From Mycolicibacterium aromaticivorans JS19b1 = JCM 16368 (GTDB taxonomy: Bacteria; Actinomycetota; Actinomycetes; Mycobacteriales; Mycobacteriaceae), in assembly GCF_000559085.1 (NCBI RefSeq), contig NZ_JALN02000002.1:310001-374000 (forward strand): a stretch of 64,000 nt of DNA. Reading direction: 5' to 3'. Made by a program: the position numbers and the translations under genes. This document shows positions 1 to 8,921 of the stretch, piece after piece; the first letter of the stretch is position 1; the number at the start of each line of letters is the position of its first letter. The notes under the pieces are model-generated. The model searched no databases, was not told the DNA's origin, and worked only from the letters and a program-made list of their open reading frames with translations.

Positions 1-2350
1 GCACCTTTGCCGGCGCCGACCGGACCGGGGTGCGCTTGCGTCGATTTTTGGCGCCGTTGCGGGGTTGCTGTACGCGCCGTGCGTTGCTGGCCCGTAGCTT
101 CGATGAGCGCGCATGTGGGTTGGACCGTTGGATGCAGTAGTCGAGGATGGCCGCTGCCCATTCCTTGTCTGTCTCGAACAGTGAACCGCGGCGCGCCAAC
201 GCGGCGGCGGCCGTATATGCCCAATGACCGTCAGGCACACGGTCCAAGACAATCAAGGTCTCTCGATAGTTGGCGCTGTTGATCAGGTCGTTGTTACCAA
301 GTACATCGACCAGTGCCCATTCCAGGTAAGGGTCTAGCTGATACTCGGCAGCTACAGCCAGGAGATCGACCATCACTCGTAGCCGACCGGGACCCGTCCA
401 CTGAGGGTCTTTGGCAGTGGTCAGGAATCGCAGCAGGGCGAACAGTTCCCGCTTGGACCCGACGCTGAAGCCGCGCCGTTTGATGCATGCCGTCGCGATG
501 CGCACTTCGTCTGACTCAGGCAGCGCCACCGCGGCAAGGAACATCGGTGCCTTCGGGGCATTTTTGTCGGCCGCCCAATCTCGCCACAGGCGGGTGTTAC
601 GGTCGTCGATCGCCGCGGCATGGGACAGCACGAACTGGCATGTGGACTCCGCGATCCACGAGCCGTCGGTCGTCAACGTCCACCACGGACTGACGTCAAG
701 GTCCTCAGCGGAACTCAGGAAGCGTGATACCCGGTATCCCCATAGAGAGGGGAAGTCGGTCGTGAGTGTGTAGTGAAGCTCTTCGATGAGTTCGTCGCCG
801 TGGGTCAGGATGCGAATTAGACCGGTCGTGGCGAGTTGCTTAACGATCGCGTGATCAGCGCCCTCTGCTGCGGGTAGCTGGAGGTCGTGTGCCGGCTGCT
901 CGCAATAGTGTTGGGCGATCCCACGCACGGAGGCTTCCAACGCGACGGGTGGGGTATTGAACGTGCGTGCGACCGCATCTTTGATGAACTTCCAGTAAGA
1001 CTCCACATAATGGACCGAGTTGACGTCGGTGAGCGACCCCGCGGCCTCGACTTGGGAATCGAATGCAGCTAGCCGCATGACCGCGTTCAATGGTGTGTAC
1101 AGGTGGGTGAACTCGAACGAGAACGCCGTGCGGTCCCTGTCCGCAGCCTCCAGTTCGGGCAGCGACAACCCTGTCTTCTGCAGGATTTTCAATCCCAGGC
1201 CCTGCGCTCGATTCGCGGCATCCAGGTCCATCCAGCCCGAGGCGCGTTCTAGGGCGGACACCTCCCCGCCAGGTACGCCGGCATTTCGGCGAAAGGAGAT
1301 GGTTCTCCATGTCGACGTCGCTGGGGTGACGACGTCGAGCCAGTTCATCTCGGCCGCGAACACCCACCGAACTTCGTCGTACCGCGACAGGTGATCCACC
1401 AAGCGGTGCAGTTCGTCCAGCACAGTGGGCGTCACGCGCGCCCACGAGTCCAGGTCGTCGACGAGGAATGTCACCGGGGCGGCGTCGCCACTGTCAGTGC
1501 GACGGAGTTTATCCAGGTCGCCGAGCCCGATACCTCGGTGTCCGGTCGCCTCGGCCAGATAGCGTTCGACGGCCGTAACGATTGTGTCGGTGGGGGTCTG
1601 GGGCCGGACCCAGATCACTAAGTGGCCCTTACCAGTTTCGTAGTTGGCTATCTCGGTGAGAAGTCGGGACTTGCCACTGCCGAAAAGGCCCGCCACGCAT
1701 AGCGCGAGTTCGAATTCTGGGTTATTGACCTGGCGGGCGATCCATTGCGTCGCTGCGAACGCGTGCCAGTAGGTGGCCTCGCTGTCCTTGCCGCGATGAC
1801 TTAGCTCAGTGAAGATACTGGCTAACGCGGCGATATCCAACAGGGAAAGCGCTGTCAGCACACCCGCGTTCGTGGTCGCGTTGTCCGCATGTAAACGTCG
1901 CCACTGTTGGAACTCCTCCACGAAACGTGGCAGTCGACCCAAGGCCAAGGCGGATTCGATCTCATCAAGAAAGCGAACTACTCGCTGTTTCCAGCTCTCC
2001 GTTTCGGTATAGGCCGTCCAGGCGGAAAAGTATTGGGGCCGAATGTATTCCGGATTAGCTCCGAGTCGGGACTGCTGCCTGCGATGGATTTCTTCGAGCT
2101 GATATTGCAGTAGTGCGTCATGGCAAGTGCGCGCGTCGGCCTCGCTCAGTGTCGCGGCGGTGACGACTAGATTGCTGATATGAATGTGGTTGCCGTCGTA
2201 GGTGGCATAGCCTCCCCGGACGATCTGTTTGACTTGCAGGCCGCCGGACCCGGGCGTGTCGGCCCGGGGGGCTTCGTCGCTGTGGGAGACCGGGGTGTCT
2301 CGTAGGCCACCCGCCTTGGAGGTGCGGACCCGTCGACGCCATGAACTCAC
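1..2350 (-). CDS. P-loop NTPase, C-terminus beyond window edge
   Basis: The frame is open from a GTG at 2350 to the left edge of the window, giving at least 783 residues with the C-terminus missing. A clear Walker A (AGLFGSGKSRLL, near 1680-1645) is followed about 60 residues later by a Walker B (VTFLVDDLDSW, near 1470). This identifies a large P-loop NTPase of the STAND/KAP/AAA type. The region ahead of the Walker A is not similar to anything I recognise. The GTG overlaps the TGA of the upstream membrane-protein gene (GTGA), so the two are probably translationally coupled. The product may act at the membrane with that partner. Family and function are unknown; a defence or signalling ATPase is possible but not shown. 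Confidence 0.8.
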   Translation of the reverse strand, partial: MSSWRRRVRTSKAGGLRDTPVSHSDEAPRADTPGSGGLQVKQIVRGGYATYDGNHIHISNLVVTAATLSEADARTCHDALLQYQLEEIHRRQQSRLGANPEYIRPQYFSAWTAYTETESWKQRVVRFLDEIESALALGRLPRFVEEFQQWRRLHADNATTNAGVLTALSLLDIAALASIFTELSHRGKDSEATYWHAFAATQWIARQVNNPEFELALCVAGLFGSGKSRLLTEIANYETGKGHLVIWVRPQTPTDTIVTAVERYLAEATGHRGIGLGDLDKLRRTDSGDAAPVTFLVDDLDSWARVTPTVLDELHRLVDHLSRYDEVRWVFAAEMNWLDVVTPATSTWRTISFRRNAGVPGGEVSALERASGWMDLDAANRAQGLGLKILQKTGLSLPELEAADRDRTAFSFEFTHLYTPLNAVMRLAAFDSQVEAAGSLTDVNSVHYVESYWKFIKDAVARTFNTPPVALEASVRGIAQHYCEQPAHDLQLPAAEGADHAIVKQLATTGLIRILTHGDELIEELHYTLTTDFPSLWGYRVSRFLSSAEDLDVSPWWTLTTDGSWIAESTCQFVLSHAAAIDDRNTRLWRDWAADKNAPKAPMFLAAVALPESDEVRIATACIKRRGFSVGSKRELFALLRFLTTAKDPQWTGPGRLRVMVDLLAVAAEYQLDPYLEWALVDVLGNNDLINSANYRETLIVLDRVPDGHWAYTAAAALARRGSLFETDKEWAAAILDYCIQRSNPHARSSKLRASNARRVQQPRNGAKNRRKRTPVRSAPAKV

Positions 2351-2688
2351 CGAGGACCGCTCTTAGGATCCTGCAACTCCCACGAATGCGTACCGCCGAT
2401 CGTGCCAATGCTGCCGTTGTCTACGACTTGCGTGATGTTCGATGGCGGGCCTGCGGGTGACGACTTTGGTTCTGGAGGCGCGCTTCGCAGCGCGACCACT
2501 AGTGATACCGCAGCCAGCACCACCCCGACGATGCCCACCACCATGCCCACCATCGTGGCGCGGAAGGGTGCATCGCTCGTCGCCGGCGGGTCACCGGCGA
2601 ATGCCCACACCCCGAATCCCACGCTGGCAACGCAAAGCAGGACCAGGATGGTAATCCAGCCTCGCCTCGATATGTTCCTCGATGTCAC
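2347..2688 (-). CDS. small two-helix membrane protein coupled to the NTPase
   Basis: The 113-residue product starts at GTG 2688. It has a basic N-terminus, then a hydrophobic helix at about residues 11-30 (WITILVLLCVASVGFGVWAF) and a second at about 46-66. The polar C-terminal tail is Gly/Ile-rich and contains DNGSIGTIGGTHSW. The gene overlaps the following NTPase gene by GTGA. I do not recognise a named family. The tight coupling suggests it anchors or is acted on by the NTPase. Confidence 0.65.
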   Translation of the reverse strand: MTSRNISRRGWITILVLLCVASVGFGVWAFAGDPPATSDAPFRATMVGMVVGIVGVVLAAVSLVVALRSAPPEPKSSPAGPPSNITQVVDNGSIGTIGGTHSWELQDPKSGPR

Positions 2689-2886
2689 AGGTCGATTGTG
2701 ACATCAACGAACACTGCCGCCACCGGTTTCACCTACTGCGCGACGACGGGTCAGGGACGGACGTTGCTCCGTCAGGCTGGTATTCGAGGAAGCGTCCGAT
2801 GCCACCAAGTGCGGCAGCTGTTTTGCCGCGGCAAGAGCCTTGCGATTACTGCCCGCCGTTTTTGGCAGTCGATCAGACGCCGCGAT

Positions 2887-3283
2887 CTAGATTGCCGTTA
2901 TCCCTCGACTGATTTGTGGTCGTCCGGTTGAGAAGAAGCCCGCGCAGCGGTGACGGGCAGAGCATCCGTCGCACTCTGCCACGTAGGCGTTCTTCCAATC
3001 TGAGATCGATTGCACCGCGAAGGGGCGGATCGTCGGATCCAGGACGCAGAGCGGCAGGTTGTAGACGGAGACGTTAACTCCAGCTGTCGCGAGGGCGTCA
3101 ACGCCAGCTTTCAGTTGGCTCTTGGTAGTCCACGGGATCGATCCACAGTATGTCGTTGTTGGCGATGGCGAAGCCGGTGTTTTCCATGCCCATGAGGGCT
3201 ACATGGTCCACGAAGGGAAGGTCCTCGCGATCCACGAGCAGGTTTCGCGTAGTCGCGGCGCGGCTCTGCTCGTCTCCGACGAT
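2887..3283 (-). pseudogene. hxsC: decayed C-terminal remnant of HxsC-type radical SAM maturase
   Basis: Two adjacent minus-strand frames together read like the C-terminal third of HxsC, the radical SAM/SPASM-type maturase of the His-Xaa-Ser repeat system. The first frame gives LPFVDHVALMGMENTGFA and then LWIDPVDY. After a one-base shift near 3124 the second gives NVSVYNLPLCVL, FAVQSISDWKN and the Cys cluster CDGCSARHRCAGFF, ending at TAG 2889-2887. An in-frame TAG at 3286-3284 closes the upstream side. No radical SAM CxxxCxxC motif or other hxs genes are seen nearby, so this is a relic. HxsC assignment rests on recall of the family's conserved C-terminus. Confidence 0.7.
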
Positions 3284-3319
3284 CTAGAACTCGCAAGCGC
3301 GCTGAGGTGTGATGAGAAC

Positions 3320-5278
3320 TCAGCGTGTTGACCGCTCGTCGTCATCGAGGTCCAGCTCGGACGGGACGAAGAGCGCGTCTAGATCGCCGCTTTCCAGGAC
3401 GCGTCTGAATCGCTCGATGTGATCTTGTCGGTATTCGTTGATATGCGTTGGTATCTCGCTACCCATCAATACCGCTCGGATCGCTTCGTTGAGGCAGACG
3501 TGTCCGAGGGTGCTGGCGAAGTTCGCTACCGATTGGCAAGCGACTTCCGAAACTGGTCCGCCGTGAATCGCTGAGTTACGCAGTCGTTTCAGCCTGCCTA
3601 GTTGGCGATCAAAGCGCCGACCTTGCTCCTCCAGACCGCTGTGCAACGCCGCCGGGGTGGCCAACATCGCCTCGATCTCGCCGAGACCGCGTGATATCCA
3701 ATGATGCGCATAGATCCGTTTGAAGTCGCTCACATGGTCAGCGAGCGCGCGAACGTCGATCAGTTGCCCTGGCCACACGTGGACCTTCACCTTCAATCGG
3801 ATCTCGATCAACTCACGTTCGGCGTCAGCTGGCGCGCCTGGTCCGTAATCTGGTCTGCTGTCCATGCCGAATCTGGTTAGCCAGTTCATGAACTGGACAA
3901 AGCTGATGCGAGAAAGGCTCTTCTTGAAGTGGCTCGCTGCGAACTCGTCCCAGTCCTTTGCACCGCCTGTGGTCCAGGCGTTTACGTGCTCGATAGCCCT
4001 CACTGCAGCTAAAACCGTTGCTTGAGGACTCTCCTCGACGGCCAACTTCAACGCTGCACTCATGCCAATCGCATCTTGCAGATCAGCCAGTGAACGTGCG
4101 TCCAGTGTCCGATTGCCACGGGACATTCGCTCGATGTCTCGGCCCATCCAATCGTAGTAGGGACTGAAAGGTTTAGGGAGGTCTTCTTTTCCGCCCCAGG
4201 AGTTGAGGGAGTACCGGTTCCCTTCGACGAAAATAAGCGCTCCATTCAGGAGCTTCCATGTGCTCCTTGGGGCGTGGTTCACGACGGTGAAACCCTCGAC
4301 CAGTGCTCTGGCCCTTGCCTCGGCCGCATGCGGCGGTATTCCAGACAATTCCACCCGTGCGTACACCATCTCGGAATTGTCTTCCCACTCCACTTCACCT
4401 TCAGGTACGTACGGCGGGTCACCATTGGGGCGCAACACTTCCCACGGCGGGAACTTCATGTACTTGGCTTTTTGCGGAGATGCGATATAGCCAGCAAGGA
4501 ATGACGCCTGGTAGAAGGTTACTGGCCCGTGGTTGACCTCCCACTGTGGCAATGATGCTGGCGCGAGCCTGAGCCAAACGACACAGTCACCGCGCGGTGC
4601 CTCTCGCCTGAGAACGTTTTCGCACAGTTGCAGCCGCTCCCACGTCGCCAGCCCAGTAGGCCCCGATCGCGGCGGAAACCTGAACTGGTGTTTGACACCG
4701 CGCGCTTTCGCGAGCTCTCTGTGGACCGCATCGTCCCGGTCGGTTAGCACTTCGCGCAGACGGCGAAAAATGCCGAACCTGTCGACGTCGAGATCCCTGC
4801 GGTGGGCGATCGCCCACAGGATGTCGCGGCGCTGAGAGATCTCCTCGAAAGTGCGCCTGTCATTCTGCGATGACGAAATGAGGTCGAGCCAAGCGGCGAT
4901 CGTTGCCTCCGGCGTGCGTAGTGCGGCTTCGAGAGTCGACAGTCGGCGCTCGAGAGCACTACGAGAAACGTCGTCAATAGAGTCCGACCGCGATGTCATC
5001 AACGAACAGAGAAGTGACTCAATGGCAGCGGTATCTGACTCGACCAATCTCTTGAGCTTTGGGCCCGTCAACCTCAAGCTCTCGCGATAGTCCTCAATGA
5101 CTTGGAGCCAGTCGTCACGTTGGACGCCTCGGTACCGCCGGCGATCACCGACCCAGTTCCAAAGGTCCGCGACCGCGGCGGGGAGAGTCATGACGGCCCC
5201 GCTCGCCGTCAGCGGTTCAGCAAGTTCGAGGTGCGCTGCAATCTCCTCAACCCACTTCTCATGCCGTCGGTCGAACAT
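3320..5278 (-). CDS. large hypothetical protein with HEPN-like C-terminal motif
   Basis: The 652-residue soluble protein has no signal peptide or membrane helix. Most of it is unlike any family I can name. Near the C-terminus (about residues 567-574) it has RNSAIHGG, which fits the RN-x3-H core of HEPN/Apea-like domains, set in a predicted helical region that continues to about 605. The last residues are strongly acidic. The gene stands alone, 145 bp downstream of the broken PIN gene's stop and on the same strand. A role in RNA cleavage or defence is a guess from the motif only. Confidence 0.7.
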   Translation of the reverse strand: MFDRRHEKWVEEIAAHLELAEPLTASGAVMTLPAAVADLWNWVGDRRRYRGVQRDDWLQVIEDYRESLRLTGPKLKRLVESDTAAIESLLCSLMTSRSDSIDDVSRSALERRLSTLEAALRTPEATIAAWLDLISSSQNDRRTFEEISQRRDILWAIAHRRDLDVDRFGIFRRLREVLTDRDDAVHRELAKARGVKHQFRFPPRSGPTGLATWERLQLCENVLRREAPRGDCVVWLRLAPASLPQWEVNHGPVTFYQASFLAGYIASPQKAKYMKFPPWEVLRPNGDPPYVPEGEVEWEDNSEMVYARVELSGIPPHAAEARARALVEGFTVVNHAPRSTWKLLNGALIFVEGNRYSLNSWGGKEDLPKPFSPYYDWMGRDIERMSRGNRTLDARSLADLQDAIGMSAALKLAVEESPQATVLAAVRAIEHVNAWTTGGAKDWDEFAASHFKKSLSRISFVQFMNWLTRFGMDSRPDYGPGAPADAERELIEIRLKVKVHVWPGQLIDVRALADHVSDFKRIYAHHWISRGLGEIEAMLATPAALHSGLEEQGRRFDRQLGRLKRLRNSAIHGGPVSEVACQSVANFASTLGHVCLNEAIRAVLMGSEIPTHINEYRQDHIERFRRVLESGDLDALFVPSELDLDDDERSTR

Positions 5279-5483
5279 GTGAGTCGCTCCAAATCATTCG
5301 CGCTATTCCTTCGCGCGGCAACGCTAGCGCCAGACAGAGACAAATGGCACTGAAGAGCTTGCTGTCTACGAGATCAATCCCCAGGTCTTCAGGGCCGAAC
5401 AGCGATTTGCCAAGAGACGGACTAGGCGATGTCTGGCGGTTCAACGTACGGGAGTGAGGGGGACCCGTTTGATGGTCCAGTCG

Positions 5484-6338
5484 CTATGCGACTTGGGGTT
5501 GGTGGGTCGTGGTCCACTGTAGAGCGAACTCGGCTGGGGTGAGTTCGCCGTGGGCGGAGTGGGGCCTGTTGGCGTTGTAGTCACAGCGCCAGTCTTCGAT
5601 GATCACACGGGCTTCCAGCAGGGAGTCGAAGCGCCACGAGTTGAGCAGTTCATCACGCAGCCGGCCGTTAAACGACTCGATCCAAGCGTTCTGCCACGGC
5701 GAGCCAGGATCGATGAAAAGTGAACCGGTGCCGTTGAATCGGCACCAATCGTGCACGGCGTGCGCTACGAACTCAGGCCCGTTGTCGAAGCGCACGTAGT
5801 GCGGCGCGCCGTGAGCGAGGGCCAGGCGATCCAGCACATCGACCACACCGTCGGCATCGAAGGCCCGGTCAACCTCGATCGCCAGTGCTTCACGGGTGAA
5901 CTCGTCGATCACGTTCAACATCTTCAAGGTGCGGCCCTCGGCGGTCGTATCGAATTGAAAGTCCATCGCCCAGATCACGTTCGGACGAATCGGTGACATC
6001 GCGCCCACGGCGACACCGATACCGGTCAAACGCTTCTTCTTGCGGCGCTGCGGAACCCGCAGGCCCTCGTCGCGCCACAGTCGGCGAATGCGCTTGTTGT
6101 TGACCTGCCAGCCCGCTCGACGGGCCATCTTGGCTGCCCGTCGCCACCCCCAGCGCGGCCGCTCCGTGGAGAACCGGCCGCAGCCAGGCCCGCAACTCGG
6201 CCTCCTCATCGGTGATCGGCGGTGGCGTCAGGCGCATCGTGGAACGGTGGATGCCCACGACGGTGCAGGCGCGGCGTTCAGACACCCCGAACCGGTCGCG
6301 CAGCGCCGTGACGGCGCTGCGCTTGCGGTTCGGGGTCA
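5484..6338 (-). pseudogene. IS3-family transposase OrfB, frameshifted
   Basis: This is the DDE integrase-core subunit. The upstream part (LLTPNRKRSAVTALRDRF to ELRAWLR) and the downstream part (RFSTERPRWGWRRA to the end) lie in different frames. The join is near 6178, where one extra C sits in the CGGCCGGTT context. The catalytic core is otherwise intact: WAMDFQFD, the DNGPEF segment and the ESFNGRLRDE segment with the final glutamate. This shift is inside OrfB, away from the OrfA/OrfB junction where programmed shifts occur, so the copy is probably inactive. Confidence 0.82.
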
Positions 6339-6623
6339 GAAGTTTCCCGCCGAGATCTCCTTGAGCATGTCGATGTCGAGGGCCTGGTTGGCGACCAGCT
6401 TCTTGAGCCGGGCGTTCTCGGCCTCGAGCTCTTTGAGCCGTTTCGCCTCGTTGTCCTTCATGCCGCCGTACTGGGCAATCCAGCGATGCCACGTCGATTC
6501 GGCGATCTGCAGGTGTCGGCACACCTCGTTGAGTTCCTGCCCCGAAGCGAGGAGCTTGTTGCCCTCGGCGAGCTTGCGGATGATCTGATCCGGCGTGTGC
6601 CGCCGGCGCTTGTTCGATGCCAT
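6336..6623 (-). CDS. IS3-family transposase OrfA
   Basis: The 95-residue protein carries an N-terminal helix-turn-helix (HTPDQIIRKLAEG, then a second helix around AESTWHRWIAQYGG) followed by a leucine-zipper coiled coil (EAKRLKELEAENARLKKL). It ends in KEISAGNF, the usual end of this OrfA subgroup. The start at ATG 6623 is chosen because it gives the normal MASNKRR beginning. OrfB begins in another frame just at the OrfA stop, where IS3 elements use programmed frameshifting to make the OrfAB transposase. Confidence 0.9.
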   Translation of the reverse strand: MASNKRRRHTPDQIIRKLAEGNKLLASGQELNEVCRHLQIAESTWHRWIAQYGGMKDNEAKRLKELEAENARLKKLVANQALDIDMLKEISAGNF

Positions 6624-6703
6624 GTCGTTGTTGATTCTTCCTGCCCAAACACTCGGGCAACAGAGTCCCACAACGACTGGACCACTACGACGGGCTCACC
6701 TCA

Positions 6704-7568
6704 GGAGGCCCGTCGCTGCCAGCTTCGTTTGCAAGTTGATATCGCTGGTGCCCACGTACAACGCTGAACCTGGGTGCTCGGATTGCAGCAGGAGCGTCGC
6801 AGCGACAAATCTGTCGTCGGGAACCGTCATGTCCAGCCACTCCGGCAGATCCCGAGACCGTGGTTCGACATGCTCGAACTTGGCGATCACATCACCCGCC
6901 ACACGCACTCCTCTGCGGACGTCGCCGTTCGTTCGGATCCCTTTCAGTCTCCGATCTGCACGCCTAGCGGCATCCCTCACGATGTCAGTCCGTCCGCCGC
7001 GCTTGAGGTCATCGATTTCCCGCAGGACAACAGGCAGGAGATGCACAACGTACTTACGCCCAAGATCGGCTACGTACGCTGCAACATCGGGGTTGTCGAG
7101 AAGCGCATTCGTGTCGACCACGAGACGAACCGGGTAATCATTGCGCGGCAGGAGCTTTGTCAGGTCGCGCAAATCGGCGAAGGTCACGGCGAGCTTCTGC
7201 TGAGCTTCCTCTACCGTCGGCGGGATGTCGTGGTCGCTGCGGCCATCGCGAACGAGCCAACGCTCCAAATGGCCGATGCCTTCGTCTAGTCGGTTCGCCA
7301 CCTCTGGTGTGGGGTGGGGAAACAAGAGTCGGAAGCATGGCACCCAATCGCGCAGTCGGCGGAGCAGTCCCATCCTCGACGATTCAAGGTCGTTGTTGCT
7401 CGGCGCCCACCCCCAATCGGCCCAGCCCAAAAACACGATGTCGGTGTCGTGTCAATTTGGGTTCACGTAGTCGATTCCGCTGGCAGCGACGACTTCACCG
7501 TATGACTCTGCAATGCCGTCCAGCACACTCAACAGATTCTCGACGTAGGTGGGCAGGTCATTCGTCAT
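6704..7568 (-). pseudogene. PIN-domain nuclease gene broken by a stop codon and by IS3
   Basis: The frame begins at ATG 7568, overlapping the preceding stop by one base. An in-frame TGA lies at 7454-7452 (codon 39). The frame then continues through a PIN domain: VVDTNALLDN, VVLREIDDLKRG, and TVPDDRFVAATLLL with GTSDINLQ at the end. IS3 has entered in the last codons. Its native tail, reading PYVEPPDIA and stop, survives on the other side at 5454-5422. With the IS and one target repeat removed, the gene is 298 codons. A shorter product could start at GTG 7436 and end within the IS, so residual activity is not excluded. Confidence 0.85.
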
Positions 7569-7984
7569 CAGCGGTCGAGGTCCATGAGGAAGTCCTTCGC
7601 CAGCGAGACCCAGCCCGCCTGATGCACATCACCGCCAATCACCTTGAGCGCGAAGTCAACGTCATCAGGGTCGTCGGAATCCCAATCTTGTTGACGCGCA
7701 AAGATCGTCGACGGGTAGTCGCGATCCCAGAAGAACGCGAACGTCTGTTTCTTCTCAGTCGCGCGGGTCATCACGAGAGATCCCCCGAGTCCGTTACGTA
7801 GATCGGTACTGACTTGCGAAAACTGGCTACGGTAGAGGTCCGGCCAATTCCGCCACGCGTGTTCGAATGCGAAGTCGATCCTCATCTTCGGGAAAGGAAA
7901 CTCGTAGCGCTCGAGCAAGCACAATCCGAACGCCATGCCTTCCGACACTGTGTTGCGCTGGTTGGTCGCACTCATTCCTGCCAT
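7568..7984 (-). CDS. hypothetical protein upstream of PIN gene
   Basis: The 138-residue soluble protein is rich in aromatic residues (FPFPKMRIDFAFEHAWRNWPDLYRSQF) and has an acidic segment WDSDDPDDVDFALKVIGGD. I recognise no domain. Its TGA overlaps the ATG of the PIN-domain gene (TGATG), so the two form a coupled pair. By analogy with PIN toxins it could be the regulator or antitoxin, but it does not look like a known VapB or RHH antitoxin. Confidence 0.6.
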   Translation of the reverse strand: MAGMSATNQRNTVSEGMAFGLCLLERYEFPFPKMRIDFAFEHAWRNWPDLYRSQFSQVSTDLRNGLGGSLVMTRATEKKQTFAFFWDRDYPSTIFARQQDWDSDDPDDVDFALKVIGGDVHQAGWVSLAKDFLMDLDR

Positions 7985-8055
7985 TCGGCCGATGGTATTC
8001 CCACCTTCCGACAGGATCGCAGAATCGTTAGGAATAGCGACACGGGACTGGAACG

Positions 8056-8694
8056 ATGGTTTCCGTGATCCTCATGATCCCGGCTCCTGCACCGTCGCTG
8101 TGGACGTGGTTGGCTCCGGTCTTGAGCCTAATGGGCACGGCACTGTTGTTCACCGGTTCGCTCGTTGTGATGTGGCGGACGAATGCCGCCGCCGCTGACC
8201 GACAAATGAGAGACCTGGACGCCGCGCGAACCGCCCGCAGCGAGGAGCGTTCGGTCGCTCGTGCCAATCAGTTTCGCGATGAGGTCGCGAGCATTGTCGT
8301 TGAGCAGAAGGCGTTGGAAGAAGCTCAACTGAGAGCGGCTCTTGCCAGTAGGTTGAAGCAGATTGATCTCGACGAACCGCAGCGGGGGCTTGAATTTATC
8401 GAAGCTCGACAGGCCACCCTGGTGATCTTCAATCACGTTGAGCAGCTTGTCATTCGGGCCGCATTATTTACCAACGAACTCAAGGCGATCGCCGCTCTGG
8501 CTGATCTTCGCGTGCTTGTTCACCGTTCGAAGGACCTGTTGACAGTGCAGGATGGTGTCGATCCTGTGGATGTGGTCACATCGGGTCTGGGCGACGAGAC
8601 ACGGGAAGCCTTCGACCACGTCCAAGCTGTCACCCGAGAACTATCGACCGCGGACACCGCACCGGTGCGCCCGCCGGCCAACACTGATCACTAG
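8056..8694 (+). CDS. membrane-anchored coiled-coil protein
   Basis: The 212-residue product has one N-terminal membrane helix at about residues 14-41 (WTWLAPVLSLMGTALLFTGS). A long charged helical region follows (residues 45-120, rich in Ala, Arg, Glu and Gln), then a further helical part. The C-terminal tail is Pro/Thr-rich. It is transcribed divergently from the hypothetical/PIN pair. No family recognised. An internal ATG at codon 7 could also serve as the start. Confidence 0.65.
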   Translation: MVSVILMIPAPAPSLWTWLAPVLSLMGTALLFTGSLVVMWRTNAAAADRQMRDLDAARTARSEERSVARANQFRDEVASIVVEQKALEEAQLRAALASRLKQIDLDEPQRGLEFIEARQATLVIFNHVEQLVIRAALFTNELKAIAALADLRVLVHRSKDLLTVQDGVDPVDVVTSGLGDETREAFDHVQAVTRELSTADTAPVRPPANTDH

Positions 8695-8836
8695 TTGTGA
8701 CCCAGAAGCCGCCACTGGCCTGGACGTTGGCGTACTGAGTTCTAGGGGGCAGGATCGCCTGCAGCCCTGTACCACCGGTTTCGAAGCGCGTGACCACTTA
8801 TAGGTATCTAGATGATCTAGGCAATTTCCAATCTCG

Positions 8837-8882
8837 ATGGCGGATCCGCCAGAATCCGCCATCTTGTTTTGGAATCCGCCAT
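8837..8882. repeat. three copies of ATGGCGGAT, one inverted
   Basis: ATGGCGGAT lies at 8837-8845. Its reverse complement ATCCGCCAT occurs at 8854-8862 and again at 8874-8882, exactly 20 bp apart. The first two form a hairpin with 9-bp arms and an 8-base loop. The site is just downstream of the transglycosylase gene and after the membrane protein gene, in a 227-bp gap. It could be a transcription terminator without a U-tract or a protein-binding site. Confidence 0.6.
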
Positions 8883-8921
8883 GGAGATTTGGAACCTACA
8901 CTCGATTCGAATTGACGTTGC

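Larger units (their letters stand above)
5455..6703. mobile_element. IS3-family insertion sequence with 4-bp target duplication
   Basis: The 1,249-bp element has imperfect terminal inverted repeats. The left end reads TGAGGGGGACCCGTTTG and the right end, on the other strand, TGAGGTGAGCCCGTCG; both then share GGTCCAGTCG. The flanks carry the direct repeat GGAG at 5451-5454 and 6704-6707. Removing the element and one GGAG copy restores the reading frame of the interrupted PIN-domain gene, which confirms the boundaries. It encodes OrfA and a frameshifted OrfB on the minus strand. Confidence 0.92.
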
